A stretch of 64,000 bases of DNA. Source: Bryobacterales bacterium F-183. Lineage in GTDB: Bacteria > Acidobacteriota > Terriglobia > Bryobacterales > Bryobacteraceae. Below the pieces are notes generated by a model. The model was not told where the DNA came from. It saw only the letters and a program-made list of their open reading frames with translations, and ran no database searches. Both the position numbers and the translations under genes were made by a program. The stretch lies in the NCBI GenBank assembly GCA_016865505.2, contig AP025252.1, forward strand, positions 2,418,001-2,482,000, read 5' to 3'. Positions 16,080 through 24,839 of the stretch are shown here, in pieces (position 1 is the stretch's first letter; every line of letters starts with the position of its first letter).

Positions 16080-17860
16080 TCAACCGCACGGCGAATGTAA
16101 TCAGGCAACTCGTTCCCAGGGCCAATTTTCGACGACACTACCTGCGCGAATCGAGCCTTTCCGAATCGTTTTGCAGTATTAAGTACCGTCCGGCCAAGGG
16201 AGTCTAGATCAGGACGGTCCGGGGAAGCCGCTGCTGTCAACAACCTTTGCCTTACGCGCGGAGCGCCGAGGTCTCCCGCTGCGTGTCCTAACATTGAAAG
16301 ATTTCCTCTTAGTGTCAGTTCAGGTTCAAATGTCGTTTGGGATCGAAAGATCTCCACAAAGTCGTTCCTCAGCGACTCAAGCAATGGATCGGTGTCTATG
16401 ACGTCGTCTAGATCCGGATCCGTTTCTGTCACATTCGCATCGGAGGGCTTGAGATCGCCATCAGCGACGATGGCACACTTTTTGCGAATTCCGTCGGGGC
16501 CGAACAGTTGCGCATATGGGCTGAAATGAGTACCGAATATTGGGATGACCGCGATTCCCTTTTGGTCAAGGTCAATTCCCATCACCTGCTTAACCAACGG
16601 CGGTATCAGGAACTGTTCGGCAGGTCCTTCGACCAGCAGCACGGCCCGCGCAAACAAAAGACTAGACCTTGTGGCATCCAGGTATCGCTCGAGATCGGCC
16701 TGAGCCGATGGTGGCAACTGCGGAATCGAAACTGGCGATACCGACGACGTCTCCGCTGTGCCACCAGAGGTCAAGATGATCTGCGAGGCCAGCGGCAGGG
16801 CGGATGCAATATGAGTGCTGTGAGTCGTTATGAAGACCTGAACATTTCGGCTCTGTAGTGTGGCTAGAAGCACCCTTTGAAGTTGTGGGTGGAGATGAGC
16901 TTCGGGTTCCTCCACAAGGAGCAACTGTCCAGCGGACTTCCCCTCTCTTACACGCTGCTCAAACGAAGCTAGCAACATGCTTATGTAAAGAATGTTGTTC
17001 AGTCCAAGGCCATTTCGCGAAGGATCGATATCTGACATCCCGTAGCCGGTAAGCAGCACTTTTAATGACCTTGAAATGTCAGCGAACGTTGGCTCCCCCA
17101 GTCCGAGGCGGACATCCATTCCGAAAGTCGCTCCGACCGCGGTCCGAAAAGAGGTCGTCAACTGTCCACCGATTGCGTTTATGGCATCGCTGGCGTTGAT
17201 GTTAGTATTCGCGGTTCGAAGTTGTTCGACTAGCGCCAACTGTTCTGGGATAGGGATCTGCTTCTGCTCAATGATCTGTTGAAGCGGCGACGTGCGGCTT
17301 TGGCCAAGACTAGCCTCCACGTCCCTAAGTGCTCCCATCAAGGTGACGAGAAAACTTTGCTGCAAGTTCTCGCTGCGGAAATAGGTTCCGAAATCGTCGC
17401 TCCACGAAGCAGTGATCAGGTTCACTGTCTCGCCCCCTCCTACCATCTCCCATCGGTAGTCGGAAAGCTTCAGTGGGAGCACCCCGTCCTGGCCATTGGC
17501 CAGAGCCTCCCGCACCGGCGCTGTTGGACGAAACCGATATGTTATTCGCGCTCTGTCCGGACCGATCAGAGCGTCAAAGGGCAGCGCTTCCTGTGAAGGG
17601 TTTCCTGTGAATCCGGCGAACTCGATCGCGATAAGAATCTGTTCGCCTTGAGCGAAAGAAATGCCGCTGGAGAAGTCGGTAGCTTGAAGCCTTCTGCGAA
17701 ATCCACCTAAGGAGCCATCGAGAACAAGACGTACGGCATCTATTAGATTGCTCTTCCCAACATTGTTCTCGCCAATGAAGCACGTCACACCAGCAGATAG
17801 GTGAAGATCCAGCAGACGGAGGTTGCGAAAGTTCCTAATAACTAAGCGACTGACGTGCAT
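16067..17860 (-). CDS. gajA: Gabija GajA, OLD-family ATPase-TOPRIM nuclease
   Basis: A 597-residue protein. The N-terminal ABC-type ATPase domain shows Walker A GENNVGKSNLIDAV near residue 30 and Walker B LLLVEEPEAHLHPQLQRVLL near 310. The C-terminal TOPRIM domain begins AVLLVEGPAEQFLIPPL and carries the acidic residues of CAIVADGDLKPSD. GajA is a site-specific DNA nickase held inactive by nucleotides and released when phage depletes NTPs (known for the family). I chose the ATG at 17860 because the family begins 'M..SRLVIRNFRN'; an in-frame start at 17899 adds 13 unrelated residues. It is followed by gajB with a 13-bp overlap. Confidence 0.85.
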   Translation of the reverse strand: MHVSRLVIRNFRNLRLLDLHLSAGVTCFIGENNVGKSNLIDAVRLVLDGSLGGFRRRLQATDFSSGISFAQGEQILIAIEFAGFTGNPSQEALPFDALIGPDRARITYRFRPTAPVREALANGQDGVLPLKLSDYRWEMVGGGETVNLITASWSDDFGTYFRSENLQQSFLVTLMGALRDVEASLGQSRTSPLQQIIEQKQIPIPEQLALVEQLRTANTNINASDAINAIGGQLTTSFRTAVGATFGMDVRLGLGEPTFADISRSLKVLLTGYGMSDIDPSRNGLGLNNILYISMLLASFEQRVREGKSAGQLLLVEEPEAHLHPQLQRVLLATLQSRNVQVFITTHSTHIASALPLASQIILTSGGTAETSSVSPVSIPQLPPSAQADLERYLDATRSSLLFARAVLLVEGPAEQFLIPPLVKQVMGIDLDQKGIAVIPIFGTHFSPYAQLFGPDGIRKKCAIVADGDLKPSDANVTETDPDLDDVIDTDPLLESLRNDFVEIFRSQTTFEPELTLRGNLSMLGHAAGDLGAPRVRQRLLTAAASPDRPDLDSLGRTVLNTAKRFGKARFAQVVSSKIGPGNELPDYIRRAVEWLV

Positions 17861-18107
17861 CTTTGCGAAGCCTCGAGTAAGCGATCGAAACACCCACACG
17901 TGTAGGGTAAATGAATCGGTGTCTCATCATTGTGAGGGAACACCGCATTCAAAGCAAGTCCGCATACTAAACGGACGATTCGGATTGGGTACCTCGCTCG
18001 GCTTTCCTTCAAGGGTAATTTCCTTTTCCTAGCTGCGCCGCGCTGCTAAAGAGAATGCCTCATAAAGGACGTTATGATACATACTATTCAGGTATGAAGG
18101 GTGGGGC

Positions 18108-19091
18108 ATGAGCGGCGAGATCATCATTCAAAAACAGCAGGAACTCGGGGTCCTGGGCTTCGCTGGCCTGCCGGGGATCATCTCCAGCGCTGGCGAACGT
18201 GCGTCCTTTCGGTTTGTCGAGTTTTTCACCGCGAACATTCGGAACTGGAACACTCGCGTTTCGTACGGTCGCGCTGTGAGGGAGTTCTGTGAGTGGTGCG
18301 AGGATCGCGGGCTTCGGCTCGAAGCACTGAATCCCATCATTGTTTCCGGCTACGTCGAACTGCTCGATCGGGAACGCGGGTACTCAAAGCCTTCAGTGAA
18401 GCAGCACTTGGCCGCGATCAGGATGCTCTTCGACTACTTGGTAACAGGCGGTGTGCTGCCAATGAACCCGGCTGGCTCTGTCCGCGGGCCGAAGTATTCC
18501 ATCAAGCGTGGGAAAACTCCGGTGCTCTCTGCGGAGGAAGCCCGTCAGCTGCTCGATTCGATCGAGACCGATACAATCATCGGACTCCGGGACCGTGCGC
18601 TCATCGGAGTAATGGTCTACAGCTTTTCCCGAGTCTCGGCCGCCGTGTCGATGCGAATTGAAGACTACTTCCAGGGGGGCAAGCGCTGGAAGTTCCGTTT
18701 TCTGGAGAAGGGCGGGAAGTATAACGAAGTCTTCGCTCACCACAATGCAGAAGCGTACCTCGATGCTTACCTGGATGCTGCCGGCATCTGGGAGGAAAAG
18801 AAGGCTCCCCTCTTCCGGACGATCGACCGGACACTTCAACTTTCAGATCGACAACTTCATCGAACCGACGCTCTCCGCATGGTGAAGCGTCGGGCGTTGG
18901 CTGCCGGCCTTCCGGCTTCAACTTGCAACCACACATTCCGCGCTACTGGGATAACCACCTATCTCAAGAATGGCGGCCGGGTAGAGGTTGCCCAACAGAT
19001 TGCTGGGCACGAGTCGGCGAGAACCACCGGGCTGTATGATCGCAGGGACGATGAAGTATCACTGGATGAAGTAGAACGGATTGTCATCTAA
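18108..19091 (+). CDS. Tyrosine recombinase (XerD/phage-integrase family)
   Basis: A 327-residue site-specific recombinase. The N-terminal SAM-like core-binding domain is around residues 25-120. The catalytic domain shows the first Arg in YSFSRVSAAVSMRIEDY, the H-x-x-R box in HTFRATGITTYLKNGG, the second His in IAGHESARTTGLY and the nucleophile Tyr in GLYDRRDDE. It lacks the extra insertion of integron IntI enzymes. It sits between Gabija and the restriction operon and converges on the HEPN gene (13 bp apart). It could mobilise part of this defence region. No attachment-site duplication was found next to it, so its substrate is unknown. Confidence 0.85.
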   Translation: MSGEIIIQKQQELGVLGFAGLPGIISSAGERASFRFVEFFTANIRNWNTRVSYGRAVREFCEWCEDRGLRLEALNPIIVSGYVELLDRERGYSKPSVKQHLAAIRMLFDYLVTGGVLPMNPAGSVRGPKYSIKRGKTPVLSAEEARQLLDSIETDTIIGLRDRALIGVMVYSFSRVSAAVSMRIEDYFQGGKRWKFRFLEKGGKYNEVFAHHNAEAYLDAYLDAAGIWEEKKAPLFRTIDRTLQLSDRQLHRTDALRMVKRRALAAGLPASTCNHTFRATGITTYLKNGGRVEVAQQIAGHESARTTGLYDRRDDEVSLDEVERIVI

Positions 19092-19103
19092 ACACCCTCC
19101 CGA

Positions 19104-19736
19104 CTAAGGGCGAAGTATCGCGGCAAATATCTGCGAGATTTCGTCCAGATAATATTCACCCCAATTCTTCCTCTTACCGCTTCCGCGGCTCCGAAGCATT
19201 TGTCCTGGGGACATTGCGAATGTTCGCTCCGTTTGGAAGTTATTCCTCTGGACTGCTCGGTAGCTATTCCACGACTCGAGCGAGTCATGTGCGATCACAT
19301 TCCGGATCTTCTGCGCGTCCGCGAGGACATGGGCCTTGCCGATAATCGGATTGTAGAAGGGCATGCCGTTGTTGTCGAAGTAGAGCGTAGCTCTATCTCG
19401 GATGTATCGCTGATCCGACCAGTCGAGGAACTTCCTCTCTGCCGTCAGAATCTTTCGCACTACATCGGCACTACAGTTAGCCAATCTACATACTGGCTGC
19501 TTCCCGTTCAACGTGGTTGTGCCTTGGCAAAAGTGTATAAACGCCTTCTCTACACTGTTCTCCCACAACGTGAAGTAGCGAATGAACGTGCCTTCAGCAA
19601 CGATGCAAGCGCTAAGATCTGTATCAAGTGAATCGGCTGGTGCTAAAGGCAAGGCACTCAGGATGGACCTGTACTCCTGATGCTTTGCAAGGAACTCAGC
19701 CTCGATTGTCTGCAACTCGGCGATTCCAGGCATCAC
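19104..19736 (-). CDS. HEPN-like nuclease (MAE_28990/MAE_18760-like)
   Basis: A 210-residue, mostly helical protein. It carries the HEPN catalytic signature R-x4-H in IRNVIAHDSLES near residue 145, preceded by a helix with TLWENSVEKAFIHF. HEPN proteins with this motif are usually metal-independent endoribonucleases or nucleotidyl-modified toxins. It is the last gene of an operon M-R-DUF262-HEPN and begins 8 bp after the DUF262 stop. DUF262 proteins occur in GmrSD-type defence next to another nuclease (DUF1524); here a HEPN protein takes the effector position. The assignment as a defence effector is an inference. Confidence 0.65.
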   Translation of the reverse strand: MMPGIAELQTIEAEFLAKHQEYRSILSALPLAPADSLDTDLSACIVAEGTFIRYFTLWENSVEKAFIHFCQGTTTLNGKQPVCRLANCSADVVRKILTAERKFLDWSDQRYIRDRATLYFDNNGMPFYNPIIGKAHVLADAQKIRNVIAHDSLESWNSYRAVQRNNFQTERTFAMSPGQMLRSRGSGKRKNWGEYYLDEISQIFAAILRP

Positions 19737-19744
19737 CTATTTAC

Positions 19745-20803
19745 CTACGCCAGCTTGCTGAGCATAAACTTAGAGCGCTCTATTCGAGCGTCGGTGTCTG
19801 TTGTTCGTCTCCTCGCAAAGTCGATGAACCGCAGGTAATCCGCCGGCACATCCTCAACTCCCTCATCGGTATACATGTCATACTGAGCGCTCACTTCATC
19901 CAAGACGCCGCGCCAATGCCCTCTTCTCGCATCGTTCAAGGAAGGACGTAGTTCTGCCGGTAGCTGCCCAACTCCAAAGAGAGAATGGGCGACGGTCGCG
20001 AACATTGAATAAAAGAGATGGGGTCGACACCAGTTAGTGTTCTTTAGGTCGTCGGCTTTGTAAATGCCGCCGATGTGCGCCATGACTTGGTGGAAGTGCT
20101 CCTTTGCAAGCCGAAGCTCCTCCGGAACGTCTTCCGCGGTCTCATACTTACGATAAAACTTCTCTATGTTCTTTACGGTCTGAACACCGTCACACAGAAT
20201 AATTAGCAGATCAGAACTTAGCTGCGCTTCGGCCATTCTGCTGATTTGCTTTCTGGTGAGAATATCAGCCGCCACAAAGTAATCGACATAATCTCGTCCC
20301 AGCTCGTAGGCGTACGTTTTGAACACTCCAAGGTATCGCGCGTTTAGTTTTTCTTGAGGATTGAGAACTACAGAATAGGTGTTGATTCTCGCGAAGATGT
20401 CCAGCAGATCCTTGTAGCCAACATCAAACAGAACGTCGACGCCAATTTCGTATTTCAACACTTCGTTCTGGATGTCCTCAGGCAATTCAGAGAACGTCTT
20501 CCGCGCGTATTGATCATTGTGAGCTTTGAGGATGGTGAAGTCATTCGAGATGAACTCGAAGATTGTTCGGATTCGTTGTTGACCATCCACAACCGTTCTG
20601 ATGTTTCGCTGCTCTTTGAGACTCTGGGTGATTAGCAGCTTAGGGATCGGCTTTCCTCGGATCACCGTGTCGATGAGAAAAGACTTCGCGGCCCTAGTCC
20701 AGACACCGCGCCGCTGGAACTCGGGCGATATGTCCAGGATGTTGTTCTTTCTCCATTCGAGAAAATCAGAGATGCTGTAGACCCTCGTGTCAAAGTTCTT
20801 CAT
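19745..20803 (-). CDS. DUF262 (GmrS-like) protein
   Basis: A 352-residue protein with the DUF262 N-terminal domain: YSISDFLEWRKNNILDISPEFQRRGVW, then KSFLIDTVIRGKPIPKLLIT, and the conserved VVDGQQRIRTIFEF near residue 75. DUF262 is a ParB-like fold that binds and hydrolyses nucleotides, and in GmrSD/BrxU enzymes it senses modified phage DNA. The DUF1524 nuclease half of those enzymes is absent; the neighbouring HEPN protein probably supplies a nuclease instead. It starts 24 bp after the restriction endonuclease stop, so it belongs to the same transcript. Confidence 0.78.
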   Translation of the reverse strand: MKNFDTRVYSISDFLEWRKNNILDISPEFQRRGVWTRAAKSFLIDTVIRGKPIPKLLITQSLKEQRNIRTVVDGQQRIRTIFEFISNDFTILKAHNDQYARKTFSELPEDIQNEVLKYEIGVDVLFDVGYKDLLDIFARINTYSVVLNPQEKLNARYLGVFKTYAYELGRDYVDYFVAADILTRKQISRMAEAQLSSDLLIILCDGVQTVKNIEKFYRKYETAEDVPEELRLAKEHFHQVMAHIGGIYKADDLKNTNWCRPHLFYSMFATVAHSLFGVGQLPAELRPSLNDARRGHWRGVLDEVSAQYDMYTDEGVEDVPADYLRFIDFARRRTTDTDARIERSKFMLSKLA

Positions 20804-20827
20804 GTATGAATCCTCTGCAGAATTGGA

Positions 20828-21589
20828 TTAGCTTTTGCCCCTACTGCCGAGGAAGGTGACCACATGTCCTCGTAGTGCCGCCTCGAATCGCTGGAAGTTC
20901 AGATCTTCAGCAGGTTGAGAAATCACTGTAGGATGCGCGTTCGTTGCCATTATCAAAGACGCGGCGGTGTAAATGTTCTCTCGAACTAAACGGCGGATCA
21001 GTAACTCGTATCGCTTGCTGTAAGACACACCTGGATTGACCGTTTTTCCCTTCCGCTCTACTGGGTCTCCCTTGAATACAGGGTCTACTTCAAAGTACGG
21101 CTCCTTGTTCCGGACCGGCGTCTTTACCTCGGGACAATCTTCCAGCAAAAACAGATACCCTAAGAACGGTCGCGGCGCGTCTCCAAACCGGCCCTCGCGA
21201 AATGCTGTCCAGAGGCACGACGCACTTCCAATTGCTTCCTCTGACCGATTGTTGAAGTTGTTACCAAAAGATGGTCCCACCTGGCTTTTGAATTCCATCG
21301 CGAGGACCAACGCCCCTTCCGAGATGACAATAAGATCCCACTTCTTTTCAGCGCGATAGTAGCCTGGAAGCTCCAGTGCAGTGCGGGTTCTGACATCTAC
21401 CTTCTGAAGCCCAGCGTCACACAGTATGTCTGCCACGAGAACTTCAAGAGCTCCCATTTGCGTCCCGCCTGTGACCGCGCCTCGCGTGCCGGCATCAATC
21501 CTTCCGCTTTCCTTCTGCTTCTCTAGGTTTTTCGCTCGCGCGTCCCAATAGCTCTGGACTGCAGCGTTGAGCCGCTGCTCAGTTTCCAA
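20828..21589 (-). CDS. PaeR7I/XhoI-family type II restriction endonuclease
   Basis: A 253-residue endonuclease of the PaeR7I family (PF04555 type). The family-specific stretch KSQVGPSFGNNFNNRSEEAIG is present near residue 110, preceded by KKWDLIVISEGALVLAMEFKSQ, where D, E and K form a PD-(D/E)xK-like catalytic site. Characterised members cut 5'-CTCGAG-3'; the specificity here is inferred from the family. The start overlaps the methylase stop by 11 bp. CTCGAG occurs several times in this window (for example near 8066, 22284 and 35121), so a working enzyme would need the partner methylase. Confidence 0.85.
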   Translation of the reverse strand: METEQRLNAAVQSYWDARAKNLEKQKESGRIDAGTRGAVTGGTQMGALEVLVADILCDAGLQKVDVRTRTALELPGYYRAEKKWDLIVISEGALVLAMEFKSQVGPSFGNNFNNRSEEAIGSASCLWTAFREGRFGDAPRPFLGYLFLLEDCPEVKTPVRNKEPYFEVDPVFKGDPVERKGKTVNPGVSYSKRYELLIRRLVRENIYTAASLIMATNAHPTVISQPAEDLNFQRFEAALRGHVVTFLGSRGKS

Positions 21590-23336
21590 GCGTAGTCTCC
21601 AGTTCTCTTCTACTGATGCCGTAGAGTCTTAGTGCAATGTCGGTTGCGTGCTTGCGATCTCGCTCCCGAAACGCCTGGACCAATTCTTCCTTGTTCGCCG
21701 CACTTATGGATCCCGGCGCAGGTACGCGAATTCTGCGAAGGTATTGTGCTTGGAATCTCAGATACCCACCGCGCATACGGACTCCGTATGCTTCGATGAA
21801 GAGCTGCCCGACCGCAGAGAGAAGGATCCCCCCAAGCACTTCGAGATCCCACAAATCGGAGTAGACGTAGTACAAATTGTGATGAGGATAGGTTTCACCT
21901 CGATCTAGGACGGGGTTGAATTGATTCTTGATATCAGGAATGTAGAGCTTTGGTCGTGTGGTCAGTGAATGGTTCACGCGATCGATGGTACGGTACCATC
22001 CATTTGGATTTTTCTGCGCTGTGTTCCTACGCTTCACTAGCTCTGCATGTTGTTCAAAATACTTCCCTAATCGTGGATAGGCGTCGAGATCAGCCAGCCC
22101 GTCCGCTAACCAAGGATCAACAAGATAATGGCCAGACCATTTCATGTGACCGCTGAGCGTGTCTCTGGCCATGGCAAGAGGGAGAAGCCGGTCCGACTCA
22201 ACCAGAGATTGGTCCTTCGTGATGAACAAGTCATCAAGTCCTGTGGCTACACCGATTCCAACTTTAACTGCGTTGGATGGCGACTCGAGTGGCTCGAAGT
22301 CGTCCTCCAGGCGACGTAGGAGAGCAAGTCGAGCAGGTGAGCTGCAGGGCCAGGGATCCGCATCCTGAAACCATGTGTGCACGAGCGCACAATTAAGGTC
22401 GGGGATTGCAGACGAGGTCCCCTGCCCTGACCTCATGGCGTTCACCATACCGGCTAAAAGTCGGCCGCCGTGAGCTTCGGCCGTAGGTTTGGCACTTGCA
22501 ACCAGAGCGTCTCGCTGATCCGCCTTCCGAATTATCGTTATCGCTGGGTAGGCGCTAACATCGTCGTCAAAGGCGTTGGCCTGATGCATCTCAACTATTG
22601 TTTCAACTGCGAAGCTAGCGGTGACCATGCTTCGCAACTTCGCTCCATATTGGTTGAGCATCCAACGATCTGCACAGATAAAGGCACACACTCCGCCTTC
22701 TCTCAGCTGGCTCAAGCCGGCTTCGTAGAATGCGATGTAAAGGTCTGCCCTGCCTGTCATCGTTGGATAGGAATTGCGATACGCCCCGGCTACTTCAACA
22801 GGAATGTCTTCCAGGCGAACGTAAGGAGGATTTCCGATTACAAAGTTGGCCGGCGCTAGCTGGAACGCTTCGAAGAGGTAGTCACCTGTTCTAATCCATG
22901 ACCCAACTAGGCTTTCAGCCACATCGCAAGAGACATTCATTGAGCTCAAAACATTGAGCACTGCGTTTCGCCCAAGCTCTGCGCTGGTGGAATCGAGTTC
23001 GTAAGCGATAAGCGAATTATGGCAATCGCTGAGGGGCCTCCCTTGACGACGACACGACGAAATGAGCCTCTCTGTCATTTTGACGAGGAAAGCTCCTTCT
23101 CCTGCAGATGGCTCTACAGCCAGAGCATCCACGAGATTCCCATCTTCAGTGTAGCCAGCAAGATCCAGAAGAAAGTCGACCACCCATCCCTTGGTGTAGA
23201 CGACTCCCTTGCGTTCCAAGGGCTCAGCTCGTTGAGCATACTCTGGAGCGAAAATCATGGCCTGCCGCGGCTGTACCTTAAGCGGCGGGTGGCGAGTCTC
23301 TACAGTGTTGATTTCATTCAACTTCGAAATCTCCAA
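21579..23336 (-). CDS. N6-adenine DNA methyltransferase of the PaeR7I system
   Basis: A 585-residue type II methyltransferase. SAM-binding motif I lies in VDALAVEPSAGEGAFLVKM and catalytic motif IV is NPPY (FVIGNPPYVRLEDIP). The C-terminal half holds the target-recognition region with YLRFQAQYLRRIRVP. It should methylate adenine in the site cut by the downstream endonuclease. The start is unclear: the first codon of the open frame is TTG at 23336, a second TTG at 23321 has a GGAG 9 nt upstream, and an ATG lies at 23258. The reading frame of the IS6 transposase runs into this start region. Confidence 0.8.
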   Translation of the reverse strand: MEISKLNEINTVETRHPPLKVQPRQAMIFAPEYAQRAEPLERKGVVYTKGWVVDFLLDLAGYTEDGNLVDALAVEPSAGEGAFLVKMTERLISSCRRQGRPLSDCHNSLIAYELDSTSAELGRNAVLNVLSSMNVSCDVAESLVGSWIRTGDYLFEAFQLAPANFVIGNPPYVRLEDIPVEVAGAYRNSYPTMTGRADLYIAFYEAGLSQLREGGVCAFICADRWMLNQYGAKLRSMVTASFAVETIVEMHQANAFDDDVSAYPAITIIRKADQRDALVASAKPTAEAHGGRLLAGMVNAMRSGQGTSSAIPDLNCALVHTWFQDADPWPCSSPARLALLRRLEDDFEPLESPSNAVKVGIGVATGLDDLFITKDQSLVESDRLLPLAMARDTLSGHMKWSGHYLVDPWLADGLADLDAYPRLGKYFEQHAELVKRRNTAQKNPNGWYRTIDRVNHSLTTRPKLYIPDIKNQFNPVLDRGETYPHHNLYYVYSDLWDLEVLGGILLSAVGQLFIEAYGVRMRGGYLRFQAQYLRRIRVPAPGSISAANKEELVQAFRERDRKHATDIALRLYGISRRELETTLGN

Positions 23337-24153
23337 AACGGTTGTTCAACCCTGACAGTACCAAAAGAGCCGGTTGTGTTGCAAAAACATTCCGGCGCCG
23401 CAGATGGGCCAGGCCCTTGCTGATGTGTGGCCTAAGTTGAGAGTCCAAACACTGATCGACGAACCGAATCTGCAGCTGGACCTCGTGGCCCGGCAGCCAC
23501 CGGACTTGCCCCTTTCGCATCATGTGAAGCGCCTCATAGCCGTCGATTGTCCGCCGCGCCGCGCCGAACGCGCGGAACCCCTGCTTGGCGTTCACCCGCT
23601 TTTTGATCGCACGGTGGTCCTGTTCGATGATGTTGTTCAAATACTGTACTGGCCGGTGGCGGCAGCGTCGTCCGATGAGGCCGGTCCGCTTCAGTGCGGG
23701 GATGGCTGAGGCATAGGTGGGCGCCAGGTCTGTGTTGATCACACGGGGCTGTAGATGGGCTCCATTGCGCAGCGCGCGGCCGAATAGGCTTTTGGCGGCA
23801 TCCAGATCACGAAAGACTGACAGGAAAAACTCAATGGTTGCCCCCTGGGAGTCGATGGCACGGTATAGGTAGCACCAGCTGCCTTTCACGCGGACGTAGG
23901 TTTCGTCCACTCGCCAGGAGCGGTTGGTTGGTTTCAGATGTGGCCGCAATCGCTGCATGAGCTCCGGAGCAAGCCGTTGGACCCACCTCCAGATCGTGGA
24001 ATGATCGACTTCTACGCCCCGCTCGGCCAGCAGGTCCTGCACATCGCGATAGGACAGGCTGAAACGCAAGTACCACCGGACCGCACAGAGAATGATGCGA
24101 GGCTCAAAATGCCGCCATTTGAAGATGAGAGGACGCTGCCTCGGGTTTGCCAT
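23314..24153 (-). CDS. IS6-family transposase, C-terminus extended beyond the element
   Basis: A DDE transposase of the IS6/IS26 family. After an N-terminal HTH (SYRDVQDLLAERGVEVDHSTIWRWVQR) come the catalytic residues: D in SWRVDETYVRVKG, D in VINTDLAPTY and E in NNIIEQDHRAIKKR. The ATG at 24153 fits the family; an upstream start at 24198 would begin outside the inverted repeat. The frame continues through the left inverted repeat (encoding FATQP) and adds 18 residues from flanking DNA before stopping at 23314, inside the start region of the methyltransferase gene. Translational coupling to that gene is therefore possible. Confidence 0.85.
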   Translation of the reverse strand: MANPRQRPLIFKWRHFEPRIILCAVRWYLRFSLSYRDVQDLLAERGVEVDHSTIWRWVQRLAPELMQRLRPHLKPTNRSWRVDETYVRVKGSWCYLYRAIDSQGATIEFFLSVFRDLDAAKSLFGRALRNGAHLQPRVINTDLAPTYASAIPALKRTGLIGRRCRHRPVQYLNNIIEQDHRAIKKRVNAKQGFRAFGAARRTIDGYEALHMMRKGQVRWLPGHEVQLQIRFVDQCLDSQLRPHISKGLAHLRRRNVFATQPALLVLSGLNNRFGDFEVE

Positions 24154-24195
24154 CTGGGACCAGCCTATCGGGCTGCTGCTCTTTGCAACACAACC
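23372..24195 (-). mobile_element. IS6-family insertion sequence, 824 bp
   Basis: Complete element bounded by perfect 14-bp terminal inverted repeats, GGTTGTGTTGCAAA at 23372-23385 and its complement at 24182-24195. The length matches the usual 0.8 kb of IS6 elements and the TGTTGCAAA end is typical of the family. The 8-bp flanks differ (AAAGAGCC on the left, CAAGATCC on the right), so there is no target duplication; this suggests cointegrate resolution or a deletion next to the element. It separates the restriction operon from the plasmid-like region. Confidence 0.88.
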
Positions 24196-24371
24196 CAAGA
24201 TCCTGCTCCCCAGGGCCCTGTGCGCACTTTGGTGTCGGCCATATCCTTATTTATATAGAGCCCTCGGCCGCCGAGGCTCGAACTGGACGCCTCGCCAGCC
24301 CGAGGTGCGAGGGTTTGAGCGCTTTCGTCCAGTATGAAATAGCGTACTAGGAACTCCGGCAACGTGCTCAT
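24165..24371 (-). pseudogene. Possible gene 5' end cut by the IS6 element
   Basis: A frame begins at 24371 (STLPEFLVRYFILDESAQTL) and runs for about 58 codons before entering the right inverted repeat of the insertion sequence. It may be the beginning of a gene whose remainder was lost when the element inserted or deleted adjacent DNA. I do not recognise the protein, and the second half is Ser/Gly-rich and unconvincing. Confidence 0.2.
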
Positions 24372-24451
24372 TCCACATCATTTACCGTCACTCAGGATGT
24401 TGATTGCACCCAAGATCGGCCTGCCCTGGGAATCTTGGGTCGAAAGGACCT

Positions 24452-24760
24452 AACTCCGATTCTTACGACGCCACCATGCGAAATGGCCAGCCGGTCTCTC
24501 GACGGGGTGTCCGTTAGCTTCGGGAAGGGAAAGGTCTTCGTCGAGCCGCAATCTTACAACGCCCAAGAGATCTCATTGGTGCGAGATTTGGGGCGTACTG
24601 AAGAGCCGCCGTGATGTGATCCTTGTCCAATTGCGGGTAGGCGGCAAGAATTGCCTTGGCACTCTCGCCTCCCCAGCTTTTCGAGAATCAAATAGACCGG
24701 TATTATTGTCCCTCGTACCCAGATCGCACAGGTCTCCGGGATTGCCGTAGGGGCTACCCG
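24452..24760 (-). pseudogene. Decayed DUF433-DUF5615 toxin-antitoxin pair
   Basis: No intact frame, but the minus strand translates in broken frames to a DUF433 antitoxin-like core: GTR, then IPVYLILEKLG, then after a one-base shift ESAKAILAAYPQLDKDHITAAL. This is followed by an LRLDEDLSLPEANGH segment (24527-24556) that resembles the start of DUF5615 PIN-like toxins. The two families are normally encoded side by side in this order. At least two frameshifts and a truncated toxin indicate a pseudogene pair. Confidence 0.5.
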
Positions 24761-24839
24761 GATTTTGCTTTAACCTCCTTGAAGCTACTTGTACCCCCCG
24801 CCCTGGTACGGTACGCGCCAGAATAGCAGCACGAAAAAC

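Noticed and set aside
18108-19091. Integron integrase as driver of the cassette-like repeats
   Set aside because: The recombinase lacks the IntI-specific extra region and lies 15 kb from the first repeat.
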